A stretch of DNA of 64,000 nt from Prosthecobacter debontii (GCA_945860295.1 CAMAQH010000003.1:186001-250000), one strand, 5' to 3'; numbered from the stretch's first letter, positions 10,266 through 20,038 are shown. The notes: generated from the sequence alone by a model not told the origin. Made by a program: numbers and translations.

Positions 10266-10342
10266 TGGGCATGTGGACGAGTGAGGCACCAGCCCTTGCC
10301 ACATGCTCCTGCCGCGCTAGGCTCGGCGCTCCATTTTCCATC

Positions 10343-13138
10343 ATGAGCGCCGAGACCCCTGCCAAGAAGAACTACAAAGACACCGTTCGCCTGCCAAAGA
10401 CCGACTTTCCCATGAAGGCGGACCTCGTCACACGCGAGCCCCTGCGCCTGGCCAAATGGGAAGCAGGCGGCCTTTACCAGCGAATCATGAAGCAGGCCGC
10501 CGGACGCCCGAAGTTTGTCCTGCATGACGGCCCGCCCTTTGCCAATGGCGATGTCCACATGGGCACCGCGCTGAATAAAGTGCTCAAGGACCTCATCGTG
10601 AAGTCCAAGACCATGGCCGGCTTCCACGCCCCCTTCATCCCCGGCTGGGATTGTCACGGCCTGCCCATCGAGTTCAAAGTGGTGAAAGAAGCCAAGGACC
10701 TCGCCCCTGCCGAAGTCCGCACGCGTTCGGAAGCCTACGCCCGCAAGTTCATCGACATCCAGCGCCAGTCCTTCAAGCGCCTCGGCGTCTTCGGCGACTG
10801 GGAGAACCCGTATCTCACGCTCGCACCGACCTATGAGGCCGACATCATGCGCACCTTTGCGAAGTTCCTGGAGAAAGGCCTCGTCTATCGTGCCAAGCGC
10901 CCCGTCCTCTGGAGCTACGGTGCCCAGACCGCCCTCGCTGAAGCTGAGGTCGAGTACAAAGAAAAGACCTCTCCGGCGATCTTCGTCACCTTTGCGCTGG
11001 TGAATCCACCGCCCGGACTCGATGGCGCGAATCTCGTGATCTGGACCACCACGCCCTGGACTCTTCCGGCCAACCTCGGCATCGCGCTGCATCCCGGCTT
11101 TGATTACATCTGTGGCACCTTCACCCACGCCGCCAGCGGCCGCAGCCTGAAGCTCGTCATCGCCACCTCACGTCTCGAGGCTTTCCAGGCGGCCACCGGT
11201 TTCGTGCTCGATCCCACCCATGCGCCGGAGAAGTTCAAAGGCAGCCTGCTCAATGGCGGCGCGGCTCAGCATCCCTTCCTGCCCCGCAGGTCAAAGATCA
11301 TCGAGGCCCTCTTCGTCACCGACGACACCGGCACCGGCGCCGTCCACATGGCTCCCGGCCACGGCGCAGACGACTACATCGCCGGCAAAGAGCACGGCTT
11401 GAAGATCCTATCGCCCGTCGATGACGCTGGCTGCTTCACGGCCGAGTGCGGTTTGCCCGAGTTCGTCGGTCAGCACGTCTTCAAGAGCAACGAAGGCATC
11501 ATCGCTATCCTTGAGGGCAAAGGCGCGCTCCTTGGCAACGAAAAATACGTCCATCAGTATCCTCATTGCTGGCGCTCCAAGACCCCGATCATCTTCCGTG
11601 CCGTCCCGCAGTTCTTCATCCGCATCGCCGCCTTCCGCGACGAAGCCCTAAAGGCTATCGACACCGTGAACTGGCTGCCCGCCTGGGGCCGCAACCGCAT
11701 CTACGGCACCGTCGAAAGCCGTCCGGATTGGTGCATCTCCCGCCAGCGCACCTGGGGCGTTCCACTGCCCATCTTCTACGATGCCGAAGGCCAGGCCATC
11801 ATGGATCACACGATTTCCCTGAAGGTCGCCGACGCCGTCGAGACGCACGGTACCAACCTCTGGTTTGAAAAAGACGACGCCTTCTGGAGCGACCTCGTCG
11901 GCCTGCCAGAGGGTAGCAAGCGCTGCAAAGACACGCTCGACGTCTGGATCGATTCCGGCTCCTCCTCCGTCGCCGTTTTGGATCGCCACCCAGAGCTGTA
12001 TTGCCCTGCCGATGTCTATATCGAGGGTACTGACCAGCATCGCGGTTGGTTCCAGAGCAGCCTCATGGTCAGCGTCGCCGTCCGCGGCATCGCCCCGTAC
12101 AAGACCGTCATCACCAATGGCTTCGTCGTCGATACCAGCGGCAAAAAGATCAGCAAAAGCGACCAGGGCACCGACAAAGCCGCCAAGCCCATGACCGCCG
12201 ACCACTACTACAACAAGTACGGTGGCGACATGGTCCGCCTCTGGGCCGCCAGCGTCGATTACCAAAACGACGTCCCCTTCAGCGAGGAACTCTTCCAGCA
12301 GACCGGCGAGAGCTACCGCCGCATCCGCAACACCTTCCGCGTGTTGCTTGGCAATCTGCATGATGAAGAAAAAGGAAAAGAAAAAAATCCTGTCGATCCT
12401 GCTAATTCTGTAATCCTGTCAAAACAGGCCGCCGATCTTCCGCTGATCGACCGCTGGATCCTCGAGCGCCTCCACAGCGTCCTCATCGACTGCCTCGCCG
12501 GATACGCCGCCTACGACTTCCGCAAAGTCGTCAGCACCATCACTCAGTTCGTCTCCGGCGACCTCTCCGCCCTCTACATCGACATCACCAAGGACCGCCT
12601 CTACTGCGATGCCGCCGACAACCCCCGCCGTCGCGCCACCCAGGCCACCATCCGCGAGATCACCGAGACCTTGACCAAGCTCCTCGCCCCCATCCTCGCC
12701 TACACCGCCGACGAAACCTGGGAGTTCCTCGGCCACTCTGACAGCGTCCACTTGGAGGCCTTCCCGCAGCCGAACTCAACGTTCGCCAGCACAGAGGCCA
12801 CTGCCGCCGTCGAAGAACTGCTGAAAGCCCGCGCCGTCATCCAGCAAGCCATCGAAGCCGCCCGTCAGGCTAAGAAGATCGGCTCCAATCTCGAAGCCAC
12901 CGTCAAGCTCACCCTCCCCGAGGCCGGCTTCACCAACCCCGTCTTTCAGGATCTGCCCACCCTCCAAGAATTCTTCATCCTCAGCGACCTCCACATCACC
13001 CGAGGCTCAGAACTGGCCGCCAGCGTCGAAGTCTGCACCCACCCCAAGTGCGAACGCTGCTGGAAGCTCCTCCCGGATGTGGGTACACATGACGCACATC
13101 CGACGCTCTGCGGACGGTGTGCTGAGGCGGTGGGCTAA
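10343..13138 (+). CDS. ileS: Isoleucyl-tRNA synthetase
   Basis: Charges tRNA-Ile. 931 aa from ATG 10343 (MSAETPAKKNYKDTVRLPKT); the in-frame ATG at 10265 would add 26 residues with no family resemblance. Class I signatures are present: PPFANGDVHMGTALNK (HIGH-type) near residue 62 and KKISKSDQG (KMSKS-type) near residue 602. The editing (CP1) domain lies between, with TTTPWTLPANLG. The C-terminal zinc site C-x2-C ... C-x2-C is present (CERCW, CGRC). An unusual Lys/Glu/Asn-rich linker of about 27 residues precedes LIDRW at the anticodon-binding domain, roughly ten longer than in E. coli IleS, and is encoded by a 9-bp-period repeat (separate entry). fdhD is immediately upstream. Confidence 0.96.
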   Translation: MSAETPAKKNYKDTVRLPKTDFPMKADLVTREPLRLAKWEAGGLYQRIMKQAAGRPKFVLHDGPPFANGDVHMGTALNKVLKDLIVKSKTMAGFHAPFIPGWDCHGLPIEFKVVKEAKDLAPAEVRTRSEAYARKFIDIQRQSFKRLGVFGDWENPYLTLAPTYEADIMRTFAKFLEKGLVYRAKRPVLWSYGAQTALAEAEVEYKEKTSPAIFVTFALVNPPPGLDGANLVIWTTTPWTLPANLGIALHPGFDYICGTFTHAASGRSLKLVIATSRLEAFQAATGFVLDPTHAPEKFKGSLLNGGAAQHPFLPRRSKIIEALFVTDDTGTGAVHMAPGHGADDYIAGKEHGLKILSPVDDAGCFTAECGLPEFVGQHVFKSNEGIIAILEGKGALLGNEKYVHQYPHCWRSKTPIIFRAVPQFFIRIAAFRDEALKAIDTVNWLPAWGRNRIYGTVESRPDWCISRQRTWGVPLPIFYDAEGQAIMDHTISLKVADAVETHGTNLWFEKDDAFWSDLVGLPEGSKRCKDTLDVWIDSGSSSVAVLDRHPELYCPADVYIEGTDQHRGWFQSSLMVSVAVRGIAPYKTVITNGFVVDTSGKKISKSDQGTDKAAKPMTADHYYNKYGGDMVRLWAASVDYQNDVPFSEELFQQTGESYRRIRNTFRVLLGNLHDEEKGKEKNPVDPANSVILSKQAADLPLIDRWILERLHSVLIDCLAGYAAYDFRKVVSTITQFVSGDLSALYIDITKDRLYCDAADNPRRRATQATIREITETLTKLLAPILAYTADETWEFLGHSDSVHLEAFPQPNSTFASTEATAAVEELLKARAVIQQAIEAARQAKKIGSNLEATVKLTLPEAGFTNPVFQDLPTLQEFFILSDLHITRGSELAASVEVCTHPKCERCWKLLPDVGTHDAHPTLCGRCAEAVG
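12386..12420 (+). repeat. 9-bp-period repeat inside ileS
   Basis: Four near-identical units follow each other: AATCCTGTC, GATCCTGCT, AATTCTGT (one base short) and AATCCTGTC. They encode part of the extra linker upstream of the anticodon-binding domain and stand out from the surrounding GC-rich codons by their A/T richness. The sequence phrase looks like a mobile or dispersed intergenic repeat that has been tolerated in frame. I recall similar phrases as intergenic repeats in PVC genomes, but cannot check that here. Confidence 0.55.
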
Positions 13139-13172
13139 CATTTTCAATTGTAACCCTGCCGCAACTCTAAAT

Positions 13173-13532
13173 ATGAAGCGTGATCTGGACGTTGTGAGGA
13201 AACTCATGGAGACCTTTGAAGAAAAGCTTCCTGGGCCACCTATTCGAACTTTCAGTGGCGACTTTGGGATGCCATCACCCGAAGCCTTGGAACACGTTGC
13301 GCTGATGTGTGATGCAGGGCTTCTTGAGAGCAATTGCGATCCGTTGCGGGGCCATGTTTATGTAAAGAGAATAACATGGGCTGGATACGACTTTTTGGAT
13401 GCGGCCAGAAATGAGGATGTCTGGCAAAAAACCAAGGAAAAAGCTACTGCCTCTGGGTCATGGACATTTGTCCAGCGACCAAGCCCTGACTCTTTTCAGT
13501 CGCACGGCAAGTCAGGCGATGTGGCGGCGTAG
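13173..13532 (+). CDS. DUF2513 domain protein
   Basis: 119 aa from ATG 13173, beginning MKRDLDVVRKLMETFEEK, which is the typical start of DUF2513 proteins (small winged-helix-like proteins frequent in prophages and mobile elements). The middle contains EALEHVALMCDAGLLE and the later ITWAGYDFLDAARNEDVW block, both typical of the family. Longer versions reaching back to 13077 overlap the ileS 3' end and are not supported. Function is unknown. Its lower GC content than the flanking ileS and DUF1501 genes suggests acquisition by transfer. Confidence 0.75.
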   Translation: MKRDLDVVRKLMETFEEKLPGPPIRTFSGDFGMPSPEALEHVALMCDAGLLESNCDPLRGHVYVKRITWAGYDFLDAARNEDVWQKTKEKATASGSWTFVQRPSPDSFQSHGKSGDVAA

Positions 13533-13559
13533 GTTAGGGTGTAACTCAACACCACCCGC

Positions 13560-14930
13560 ATGAATCCCAAGACTGCATCCATTACTCAGGCCTTCAGTCC
13601 CGCTCGCGGCGATCTGATGCGCGTCGGATCAACACGGCGTGGATTTTTGCAGACAGGACTCGCCGGACTGGCGGGCGTTTCGATGCCTTCGCTGCTGCAA
13701 ACACAGGCGCTCGCGGCGGCAGCAGGGCAAGCGAAGGGGAAGACGAACGTGATCCTCTTCTGGCTCTCCGGCGGCCCGAGCCACATCGACATGTGGGACC
13801 CTAAACCGGACGCGCCGAGCGAAATTCGTGGCCCCTTCGGTAGCATCTCAACCAAGGTGCCAGGCATTCATGTCTGCGAACACTTACCACTCACGGCAAA
13901 AATCATGGACAAGCTCACGCTGATCCGCTCGGTCGATTGCAGCGCCAGCAATCACACGCCGATCACCATGCAGGCCTGCAATCCGCTCGCCAAACGCACG
14001 AATGATGGCCGTGATGGCGGCGGCTGGCCGTCGATGGGTTCGATTGCGGCAAAGTTTCGCGGAGCGAACGCGCCGGGCATTCCTGGCTACGTCGCGCTGG
14101 CAGACTCACTGCCTGCCGACATCTGGGGCGCGGGGCACATGGGTGGCGACTTTGAACCTGTCAGCGGCAAGGATTTGTCAGGACGTCTCAAACTCTCCGA
14201 AGGCCTCACCGTCGAGCGACTCGGTAATCGCCGTGATTTGCTCACGCAGATGGACGATTGGAAGCGCAGCGTCGAGGGCAACGCGCAGATCGCCGCGGCG
14301 GATCGCTACACGCAGCAGGCCTACGAAGTGCTCATGACCGGCAACGCGCAGCGCGCCTTCAATCTCGATGCAGAAACGCCTGCGATGCGCGACCGCTATG
14401 GCCGCGATAGCATTGGCGAAAAGGCGCTGCTGGCACGTCGTCTCGTCGAAGCTGGCTCGACCTTTGTCACCGTGAGCGGCGCGTGGGGTTACTTTGATCA
14501 TCATGGCGATGAAGTGAAGTGGGGCGGCATCAAAAAGGGCCTCACGCCGCTGCTGCCAAGCGTGGACCGCACGCTGCACGCCATCGTCACCGATCTCGAA
14601 GATCGCGGACTGCTCGACAGCACGCTCATCCTCATGATGGGCGAGTTTGGCCGCAGCCCGACAATCAACAAGAACGCCGGACGCGATCACTGGCCGCGCG
14701 TGATGTCGATGGTCGTCGCCGGTGGCGGAATGCAGCACGGCCAGGCCATCGGCAGCACCGACCGCCAAGGTGGCGATATCGACAGCCGCCGCGTCGCGCC
14801 CGGCGATCTCGCCGCCACGGTGTTTCATCATCTCGGGATCGAGCAGAATACCAACTGGATCGATCCGCAGGGCCGTCCTCGTCCCATCGTCGCTGATGAA
14901 GGCAAAGTGATCAGCGAATTGGTGGGGTAG
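13560..14930 (+). CDS. DUF1501 secreted protein, Tat signal
   Basis: 456 aa. A twin-arginine leader ([19 protein letters not shown]) ends near residue 55 after ALAAAA, so the mature protein is exported folded. The core has the alkaline-phosphatase/sulfatase-like fold features of DUF1501: [14 protein letters not shown] near residue 70, the NHTPITM segment, WPSMGSI, and [12 protein letters not shown] toward the C-terminus. In Planctomycetes and Verrucomicrobia these proteins are usually paired with DUF1549/DUF1553-type cytochrome proteins; here the next gene is a DUF1080 protein instead. Substrate unknown. Confidence 0.9.
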   Translation: MNPKTASITQAFSPARGDLMRVGSTRRGFLQTGLAGLAGVSMPSLLQTQALAAAAGQAKGKTNVILFWLSGGPSHIDMWDPKPDAPSEIRGPFGSISTKVPGIHVCEHLPLTAKIMDKLTLIRSVDCSASNHTPITMQACNPLAKRTNDGRDGGGWPSMGSIAAKFRGANAPGIPGYVALADSLPADIWGAGHMGGDFEPVSGKDLSGRLKLSEGLTVERLGNRRDLLTQMDDWKRSVEGNAQIAAADRYTQQAYEVLMTGNAQRAFNLDAETPAMRDRYGRDSIGEKALLARRLVEAGSTFVTVSGAWGYFDHHGDEVKWGGIKKGLTPLLPSVDRTLHAIVTDLEDRGLLDSTLILMMGEFGRSPTINKNAGRDHWPRVMSMVVAGGGMQHGQAIGSTDRQGGDIDSRRVAPGDLAATVFHHLGIEQNTNWIDPQGRPRPIVADEGKVISELVG

Positions 14931-15021
14931 GAAGCGCCCCGTCCCATACCTCGGCCACCGTCGGTCTTCTCACCCGCAGATGCACCTGTGTAGAATGTTA
15001 CGATCACCTGAAAGTCACCCC

Positions 15022-15726
15022 ATGAAACACCTCCTATTCTTAATTCTTCTATGCACTGCGGCTCGCGCTGCCGACGTGCCGCAGTGGCGCGATCTCTTCA
15101 ATGGCAAGGATCTCACTGGCTGGGTCGATGTGAATACCAGCAAAGACACCTGGAGCGTCAAAGACGGCCTGCTCGTCTGCAAAGGCCTGCCTATCGGCGT
15201 GATGCGCAGCGAGAAGCAGTATGAAAATTTCATCCTGCACATCGAATGGAAACACACGCAGGCGGGTGGCAACTCCGGCGTCTTTGTCTGGAGCGAGGGC
15301 AGCACGCCGCAGAATCGCCCGCTGCCCAAAGGCATGGAGGTTCAGATGCTTGAGCTCGAATATCCTTTTCTTCATCCCGAGAAAGACGGCACACCGCGCC
15401 ATCAGGGATTCGTCTCAGGCGAACTCTTTGGCGCGAATGGCCTTGAAGGCGTGCCCGATAATCCACGTGGCCGCCGTAGCATGTCGTATGAGATGCGCTG
15501 CAAAGGCAAAGGCGAATGGAACACCTATGATGTCGTCTGCGTCGATGGCACGATCAAACTCTCGATCAACGGCAAGTTCGTCAACGGCATCAGCCAGTCC
15601 ACGGTGCGCAAAGGCTACCTTTGCCTAGAATCCGAGGGTGCGGAGATTCACTTTCGTAACATCAAGATCATGGAACTGCCAGGAGGCCTTGTAACGCCTG
15701 AGCAGACGGCTCCGTTGGTAAGATGA
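15022..15726 (+). CDS. Secreted DUF1080 (3-keto-disaccharide hydrolase-like) protein
   Basis: 234 aa from ATG 15022, giving a clear signal peptide ([18 protein letters not shown]). The mature part opens with [17 protein letters not shown], the hallmark of DUF1080, a concanavalin-like lectin/glucanase fold, and continues with the GGNSGVFVW motif and a C-terminal [10 protein letters not shown] strand. Family members have been linked to 3-keto-disaccharide hydrolysis, but for most the substrate is unknown. ATG 14980 is rejected because it would hide the signal peptide. It lies about 90 bp after the DUF1501 gene on the same strand and converges with the ceramidase-like gene. Confidence 0.9.
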   Translation: MKHLLFLILLCTAARAADVPQWRDLFNGKDLTGWVDVNTSKDTWSVKDGLLVCKGLPIGVMRSEKQYENFILHIEWKHTQAGGNSGVFVWSEGSTPQNRPLPKGMEVQMLELEYPFLHPEKDGTPRHQGFVSGELFGANGLEGVPDNPRGRRSMSYEMRCKGKGEWNTYDVVCVDGTIKLSINGKFVNGISQSTVRKGYLCLESEGAEIHFRNIKIMELPGGLVTPEQTAPLVR

Positions 15727-15730
15727 TGAC

Positions 15731-15770
15731 GGGTAAAATGATGGCTTTGATTCAGGACATCATTTTACCC
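15731..15770. terminator. Inverted repeat between convergent genes, possible bidirectional terminator
   Basis: GGGTAAAATGATG (15731-15743) is matched exactly by CATCATTTTACCC (15758-15770), giving a 13-bp perfect stem with a 14-nt loop. It sits at the junction of two convergent genes and overlaps the last codons of the minus-strand one, a typical place for a bidirectional terminator; a short T run follows. The same GGTAAAATGATG phrase recurs near 31,090, so it may instead be a dispersed palindromic repeat. Confidence 0.55.
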
Positions 15771-17097
15771 TTTCAACGAGTTCCTCGACCTTCATCGTGA
15801 TCCTCTCTTCCACCGTCTCCGTGTAAGGCGCACGATGCCCGTATTCAAACATGCCGGTCACGCCTTCGTAACCGCCTTCTTTGAGCACGCGCAGGCTGGG
15901 CACATAACTGAGAAGGTCGTTGTTGTAGCCGCACACCCAGGTGTTGTTCCAACCATAAGCCGCTTTGAACTTCAGCGAGTAATCCACCACCGTCTCACCC
16001 GTCAATGCAATGAAGGTGAAGTCCACCCCGATACGCCACACTTGAATCGGATACTTCACGCGATCCGGTGTCGAACCGAGCGCCTCATACTGACGGATGA
16101 AGTGCTCGAACTCACGCTTCGGCATACCCGTGAGATTTGGAAGACGCTGCTTCAACTCATCGAGCGAGATCCCCGGCTGCAATTCCAGTTCCGTCTCGCC
16201 CATCGCCGCACGAATAGGTCCGCTGAGCGGCTTCATGGTGCCTGCGATCACCTGGCGCACGGCTTCCGCCAAAATCTTGCCATACATGCCCGCCAGTTCC
16301 GTTGCCTCGACATCCTTCCCACGAATGCGCGGCAGTGGATTCGCATCGCCACCGCAATTCTGCACAAACATCGCCACCACGCCTGGAAATGACTTTTCCA
16401 ACTCCAACTGCGCAAAGCCCACGTAGTCACCATTGATACTAAAGCCGCCGAGCGCCGTCGTATGGCATGAATAACCGAAGACGATGGCTTTGAGGTCATT
16501 CCCGCTCTTCACCGTGATCACCGGCACATCCTGATCCACTTGCCCACCAAGCGCCCGACTCTCAGCGCCACGTGAGCGCCGCCGATTCACCGCCACACCG
16601 GCCAATCCCTGCTCAAAAGCCACCACCGCCGGTGCGAGATTCGCGATGGCCTTGCCGATCACTTCGTCATACTTCGTATAGACCATCGCCGTGTAGCGAT
16701 TCTTCGCCGCAGCCTCTTCTGGCGTGAATTCATAATACAACCACAGCACATCCTCCGTCACCGGGCACGAGTGATTGTGCGACGTGTTCAGGATCAGTCG
16801 CTCTCTCGAAATGTGATGCTTCTCAAGCGCGGCCTTTACAATCACCGCAATCATTTTGTGGCTTAGCCCAACCAAATCCGCCGTCACCAAAACCGAGGTC
16901 GCACCCGAGTCATCTTTGAGTGCCAGCGCCTTCAGCCAGATCGGATGCTCCACACGCTGCGACATGCGCGTCTTGCCGCCGTAACCTGCGAGAGGCACGG
17001 ATTCGGTCGGCGTGATGTCCGCTTTGGCCGCGCCCGCTTGCCAGGCGGCTGATGAAATCGCGCAAAGTCCAAATAGGATGACGAGGATTAGTCTCAT
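15760..17097 (-). CDS. Neutral/alkaline ceramidase-like secreted protein (second of pair)
   Basis: 445 aa with a signal peptide (MRLILVILFGLCAISSAA). The mature N-terminus AGAAKADITPTESVPLAGYG is characteristic of the N-terminal domain of neutral/alkaline non-lysosomal ceramidases. The metal-site region NTSHNHSCP lies near residue 105 and a second conserved His region SCHTTALGG near 210. The neutral ceramidase C-terminal domain is not evident, and the protein is shorter than true ceramidases (about 650 aa or more), so the substrate may be another amide. Its ATG overlaps the stop of the upstream paralogue by 4 bp, so the two are co-translated. Confidence 0.82.
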   Translation of the reverse strand: MRLILVILFGLCAISSAAWQAGAAKADITPTESVPLAGYGGKTRMSQRVEHPIWLKALALKDDSGATSVLVTADLVGLSHKMIAVIVKAALEKHHISRERLILNTSHNHSCPVTEDVLWLYYEFTPEEAAAKNRYTAMVYTKYDEVIGKAIANLAPAVVAFEQGLAGVAVNRRRSRGAESRALGGQVDQDVPVITVKSGNDLKAIVFGYSCHTTALGGFSINGDYVGFAQLELEKSFPGVVAMFVQNCGGDANPLPRIRGKDVEATELAGMYGKILAEAVRQVIAGTMKPLSGPIRAAMGETELELQPGISLDELKQRLPNLTGMPKREFEHFIRQYEALGSTPDRVKYPIQVWRIGVDFTFIALTGETVVDYSLKFKAAYGWNNTWVCGYNNDLLSYVPSLRVLKEGGYEGVTGMFEYGHRAPYTETVEERITMKVEELVERVK

Positions 17098-18530
17098 GGC
17101 TGAGCTTTGATCTCGTTCGCCATTTCCAGCAGCGCATCCATCATCTTCACGGAAGCTTGCGGCTCGAGATTGTTTGTGCCAGGCCAGGTTTCGTAGCCGC
17201 CAAGCTCAAAGTGACGCGGCGTGGGCATGTAGCCGTAGTAGCCGTTTGCTAGCTCGACCATGAAGGACTTGGCGAATGGATTACGCTTCCTGAATTCGAC
17301 TCCGGTTTCGGCAAAAGTTTCACAGGGAGATGAGCCGATACAGACATCTCCGATGCGTAATACCTGCGTGGCAAATTTCGTCTCGGGACTGGCCTTCGCG
17401 AGACGCTGCACGCGTCCGGCATAGGCTAGCGGCAGATCTGCTTTACCGCCTTGGATGCGTGGAGCCTTCGCCTCGATTTCTTTGGCCCAGGCGATCAGTT
17501 CATCGGGAACTTTGCGCCACTTCACGTCGAGTTCGCGATAACGAGCCGCGAGCGTGGCGCTGTTTTGCCACGTCAATTTTGCCAGTGCGCCATTTACCTT
17601 TGTAGCCACATCTTCGGCGACATAGCGCATCTGCTCATACGGCTTCTTGCTTGGCTGCGGATTGCGGAAGTTGATGTTGTTTGCGTCACCGCTGGTGCCA
17701 TTGGCCATCATCGCAACGAAGGGCGGATAGTCGCCGCCGCTGGCTTGCAGTTTCTTCAAAGCTTCACAATACACGCCGTAGTAGTCGGCGGAGATGTCGG
17801 CGCCAGTCACACCGCCGACGTAATGCAGCGAGTAGGCCGAATAGACGGAGATGAGCCTCCCGCCCGGCTCACGTAGCGCGATGATGCTGATCGTTGGATC
17901 GGGTTCACCCGCAGGCTCCACCAGTGCTGGATTGCCCGCGCCTGGGTTCATCTTCACCTTGTCAATCTTGCCGAATGGATTCGGTGGCATGGAGCCTTCC
18001 TTGAGAAACCAGCGGCGGATATGCACATGCTCCGGCACGTCCACCGCACCAAACGCGATCTCCGCTGGACGCAGTAAATTCACCGCTCGGCGCACCCCAT
18101 CGGCGATGCGTCGCGCAACAAACTTTTGGTAATCTGTTAGCTCCAAGTCAGAGAAGTAGCCGCGCACCGGTCCGCCGAGCGCATTCACGGCTGAATGCGT
18201 GTGCGTGCCACTGATGAGCACATTCGCCGCCGGGATACCGGATTCCTTTTCGATCAACTGCCGAGCCTTCTCTGTCACGCTGCGGTGCAGTCCGAGCAAA
18301 TCACACACCACGAGTGCCAGCTTCGTTTTGCCATCATCCAGCACGAGGCAGCGCGCATGCAGCTCATCATGAATGTTAGAACATGGATACGGTGCGAAAC
18401 CGCCCACGACCTCGCCTCCAAGTTCTGGGGTGATGTTGGACGTGGCCGCTCCAGCCATTAGCAGAGCCTTAGGAGCATCGGCGGCGGTGACGGAGGCGGT
18501 GACGATGAGAGCAAGCAGGAGTAAGCGCAT
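17094..18530 (-). CDS. Neutral/alkaline ceramidase-like secreted protein (first of pair)
   Basis: 478 aa, signal peptide MRLLLLALIVTASVTAADAP. Same family as its downstream neighbour: the N-terminal AGAATSNITPELGG strand, then the metal-binding GTHTHSAVNALGG motif near residue 110, and the MMANGTSGDANN segment in the second half, where neutral ceramidases have the conserved G-D-x-N region. The two genes form a tight operon (4-bp overlap). The pair probably arose by an old duplication, since only the motifs are shared. Substrate is not known; ceramide-like or peptide-amide hydrolysis is the family precedent. Confidence 0.82.
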   Translation of the reverse strand: MRLLLLALIVTASVTAADAPKALLMAGAATSNITPELGGEVVGGFAPYPCSNIHDELHARCLVLDDGKTKLALVVCDLLGLHRSVTEKARQLIEKESGIPAANVLISGTHTHSAVNALGGPVRGYFSDLELTDYQKFVARRIADGVRRAVNLLRPAEIAFGAVDVPEHVHIRRWFLKEGSMPPNPFGKIDKVKMNPGAGNPALVEPAGEPDPTISIIALREPGGRLISVYSAYSLHYVGGVTGADISADYYGVYCEALKKLQASGGDYPPFVAMMANGTSGDANNINFRNPQPSKKPYEQMRYVAEDVATKVNGALAKLTWQNSATLAARYRELDVKWRKVPDELIAWAKEIEAKAPRIQGGKADLPLAYAGRVQRLAKASPETKFATQVLRIGDVCIGSSPCETFAETGVEFRKRNPFAKSFMVELANGYYGYMPTPRHFELGGYETWPGTNNLEPQASVKMMDALLEMANEIKAQP

Positions 18531-18604
18531 GGAAGCAATACAGGTCCTCGTAGCATAGCCTTTCTAGGCTGTGTCATTCAAAGAGGCAGGCTAGAAAGCT
18601 TACC

Positions 18605-20038
18605 CTACCCAAACAACGCCATCACCGGCTTCCCTCCATCGACGATCGGGATCGGACGATTTTCGCGATTCGTGAGCATGAGATCGGGGTCGACGCCGAG
18701 CGACCAGTAGATCGTTTTGGCGAGATCCTCGGGCGACACCGGCTTGTCATCGGGATAGGCGGCTTCTTTATCGGATTTGCCGTAAACGATGCCGCCACGC
18801 ACGCCTGCGCCGGCGATGAGCGCGGGGAAGCAGGTGCTCCAGTGACCGCGGCCCCAGGTGGCATTTGGGATCGGCGTGCGGCCCATTTCGCCGATGGCGA
18901 TGACGAGGGTCTCATCGAGCAGTCCGCGCTCATCCAGATCGGTGAGCAACGCGGAGCAGCCTTGATCAAAGGTGGGCAGCAGATGGTCGCGCACATCGTC
19001 GCTGTTGCGATGCGAGTCCCAGCCGTAGCCGTCGGGGGAATCGTAATGCACGGTAACAAAACGCGTGCCCGCTTCGACGAGGCGACGCGCCATGAGGCAG
19101 CTTTGACCAAAGAGATGCCGTCCATAGCGATTGCGCATCGTTTCGGCCTCGGCGCGGAGGTTGAGAGCGCTGCTCGTTTTGTCCGAGGAGATGAGCGCCA
19201 TCGCTCGCTTGCGATGCAAATTCATCGTGTCGCCATCGCCCATGTCGAGTCGCATGCGCACAGCCTCGAACTGATCGAGTAGGCCGACGCGCTCCTGAAT
19301 CCGGCTCAATGGGATCACAGGCTTCAGGCCTTCGATCTCGTAGCTCAGTTCGCCATCCGAGCAGTCACGCCAGTAGGGATTGTCCTTCACGTCCTTCTTG
19401 TCGATGACGGTCGTCATCGGGTTGTAGGCCTGACCAAGCCAGCCCGCATACTCGCCGGGCCGTATGTATTGCCCACGATCCTGCAACTTACCAAGGCGGT
19501 TTGGCAGCACGGCGTACGAGGCCAGATCACGTTCCATGCCACCAGGCAGTTTTTGGCTCAAATGCTCCACCACCGAGCCCATCGATGGCCAGTCCTGAGG
19601 CGTGGCTGAAAATCCACCGCCGACCGGCAGATGCCAGCGGTGTCCTGTTTGCAAATAATGCCCCGCGCCGCTGTGATCGTTGTAGTTGTGCGTCATCGAG
19701 CGGATGACCGCGTATTTGTCCGAGATCCTCGCCAGTCGCCCGAGATGCTCGCTGATGAGCAAGTCCGGCGTGCGGCTGCGGATCGGCTTGAACGGCCCGC
19801 GCACCTCGCGCTTTGTATCCGGCTTCATGTCGAAGGTTTCAAGCTGGCTCGGTCCGCCAAACAGGAACAAAAAGATCACCGACTTCGCCTTGCCTCCTGC
19901 AAAAGACTGCTGCGCATCCTGAGCGGCGAGAATACCCGGCAGCGTCATCCCAAACAACCCCGAACCGCCAATCTGCAACAACTCACGCCGCGTGACGCCG
20001 GAGCAGTTGGTTCGAGATGTGCCGTTGATGGTGAGCAT
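18605..20038 (-). CDS. DUF1501 secreted protein, Tat-like signal
   Basis: 477 aa. The N-terminus has a TRRELLQIGGSGLFGMTLP leader of Tat type, cleaved after a short Ala-rich stretch. DUF1501 landmarks are FLFGGPSQLETFDMKPD near residue 60, the HNYNDHSGAGHYL segment, DWPSMGSVVEHL, and IGEMGRTPIPN near residue 395. It is a distinct subtype from the 13.6-kb DUF1501 gene (SGGPSHID versus FGGPSQLE). It lies 74 bp upstream of the ceramidase-like pair on the same strand and could be transcribed with it. Confidence 0.9.
   Translation of the reverse strand: MLTINGTSRTNCSGVTRRELLQIGGSGLFGMTLPGILAAQDAQQSFAGGKAKSVIFLFLFGGPSQLETFDMKPDTKREVRGPFKPIRSRTPDLLISEHLGRLARISDKYAVIRSMTHNYNDHSGAGHYLQTGHRWHLPVGGGFSATPQDWPSMGSVVEHLSQKLPGGMERDLASYAVLPNRLGKLQDRGQYIRPGEYAGWLGQAYNPMTTVIDKKDVKDNPYWRDCSDGELSYEIEGLKPVIPLSRIQERVGLLDQFEAVRMRLDMGDGDTMNLHRKRAMALISSDKTSSALNLRAEAETMRNRYGRHLFGQSCLMARRLVEAGTRFVTVHYDSPDGYGWDSHRNSDDVRDHLLPTFDQGCSALLTDLDERGLLDETLVIAIGEMGRTPIPNATWGRGHWSTCFPALIAGAGVRGGIVYGKSDKEAAYPDDKPVSPEDLAKTIYWSLGVDPDLMLTNRENRPIPIVDGGKPVMALFG

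Noticed and set aside
10262-11128. 288-codon minus-strand frame over the ileS start
   Set aside because: Antisense to the ileS catalytic domain; Gly/Asp/Glu-rich composition is typical of a shadow.
14178-14831. 217-codon minus-strand frame in the DUF1501 gene
   Set aside because: Shadow of the conserved plus-strand gene.
15731-15770. Riboswitch or attenuator reading of the hairpin
   Set aside because: A 13-bp perfect stem between convergent genes needs no ligand-binding explanation.
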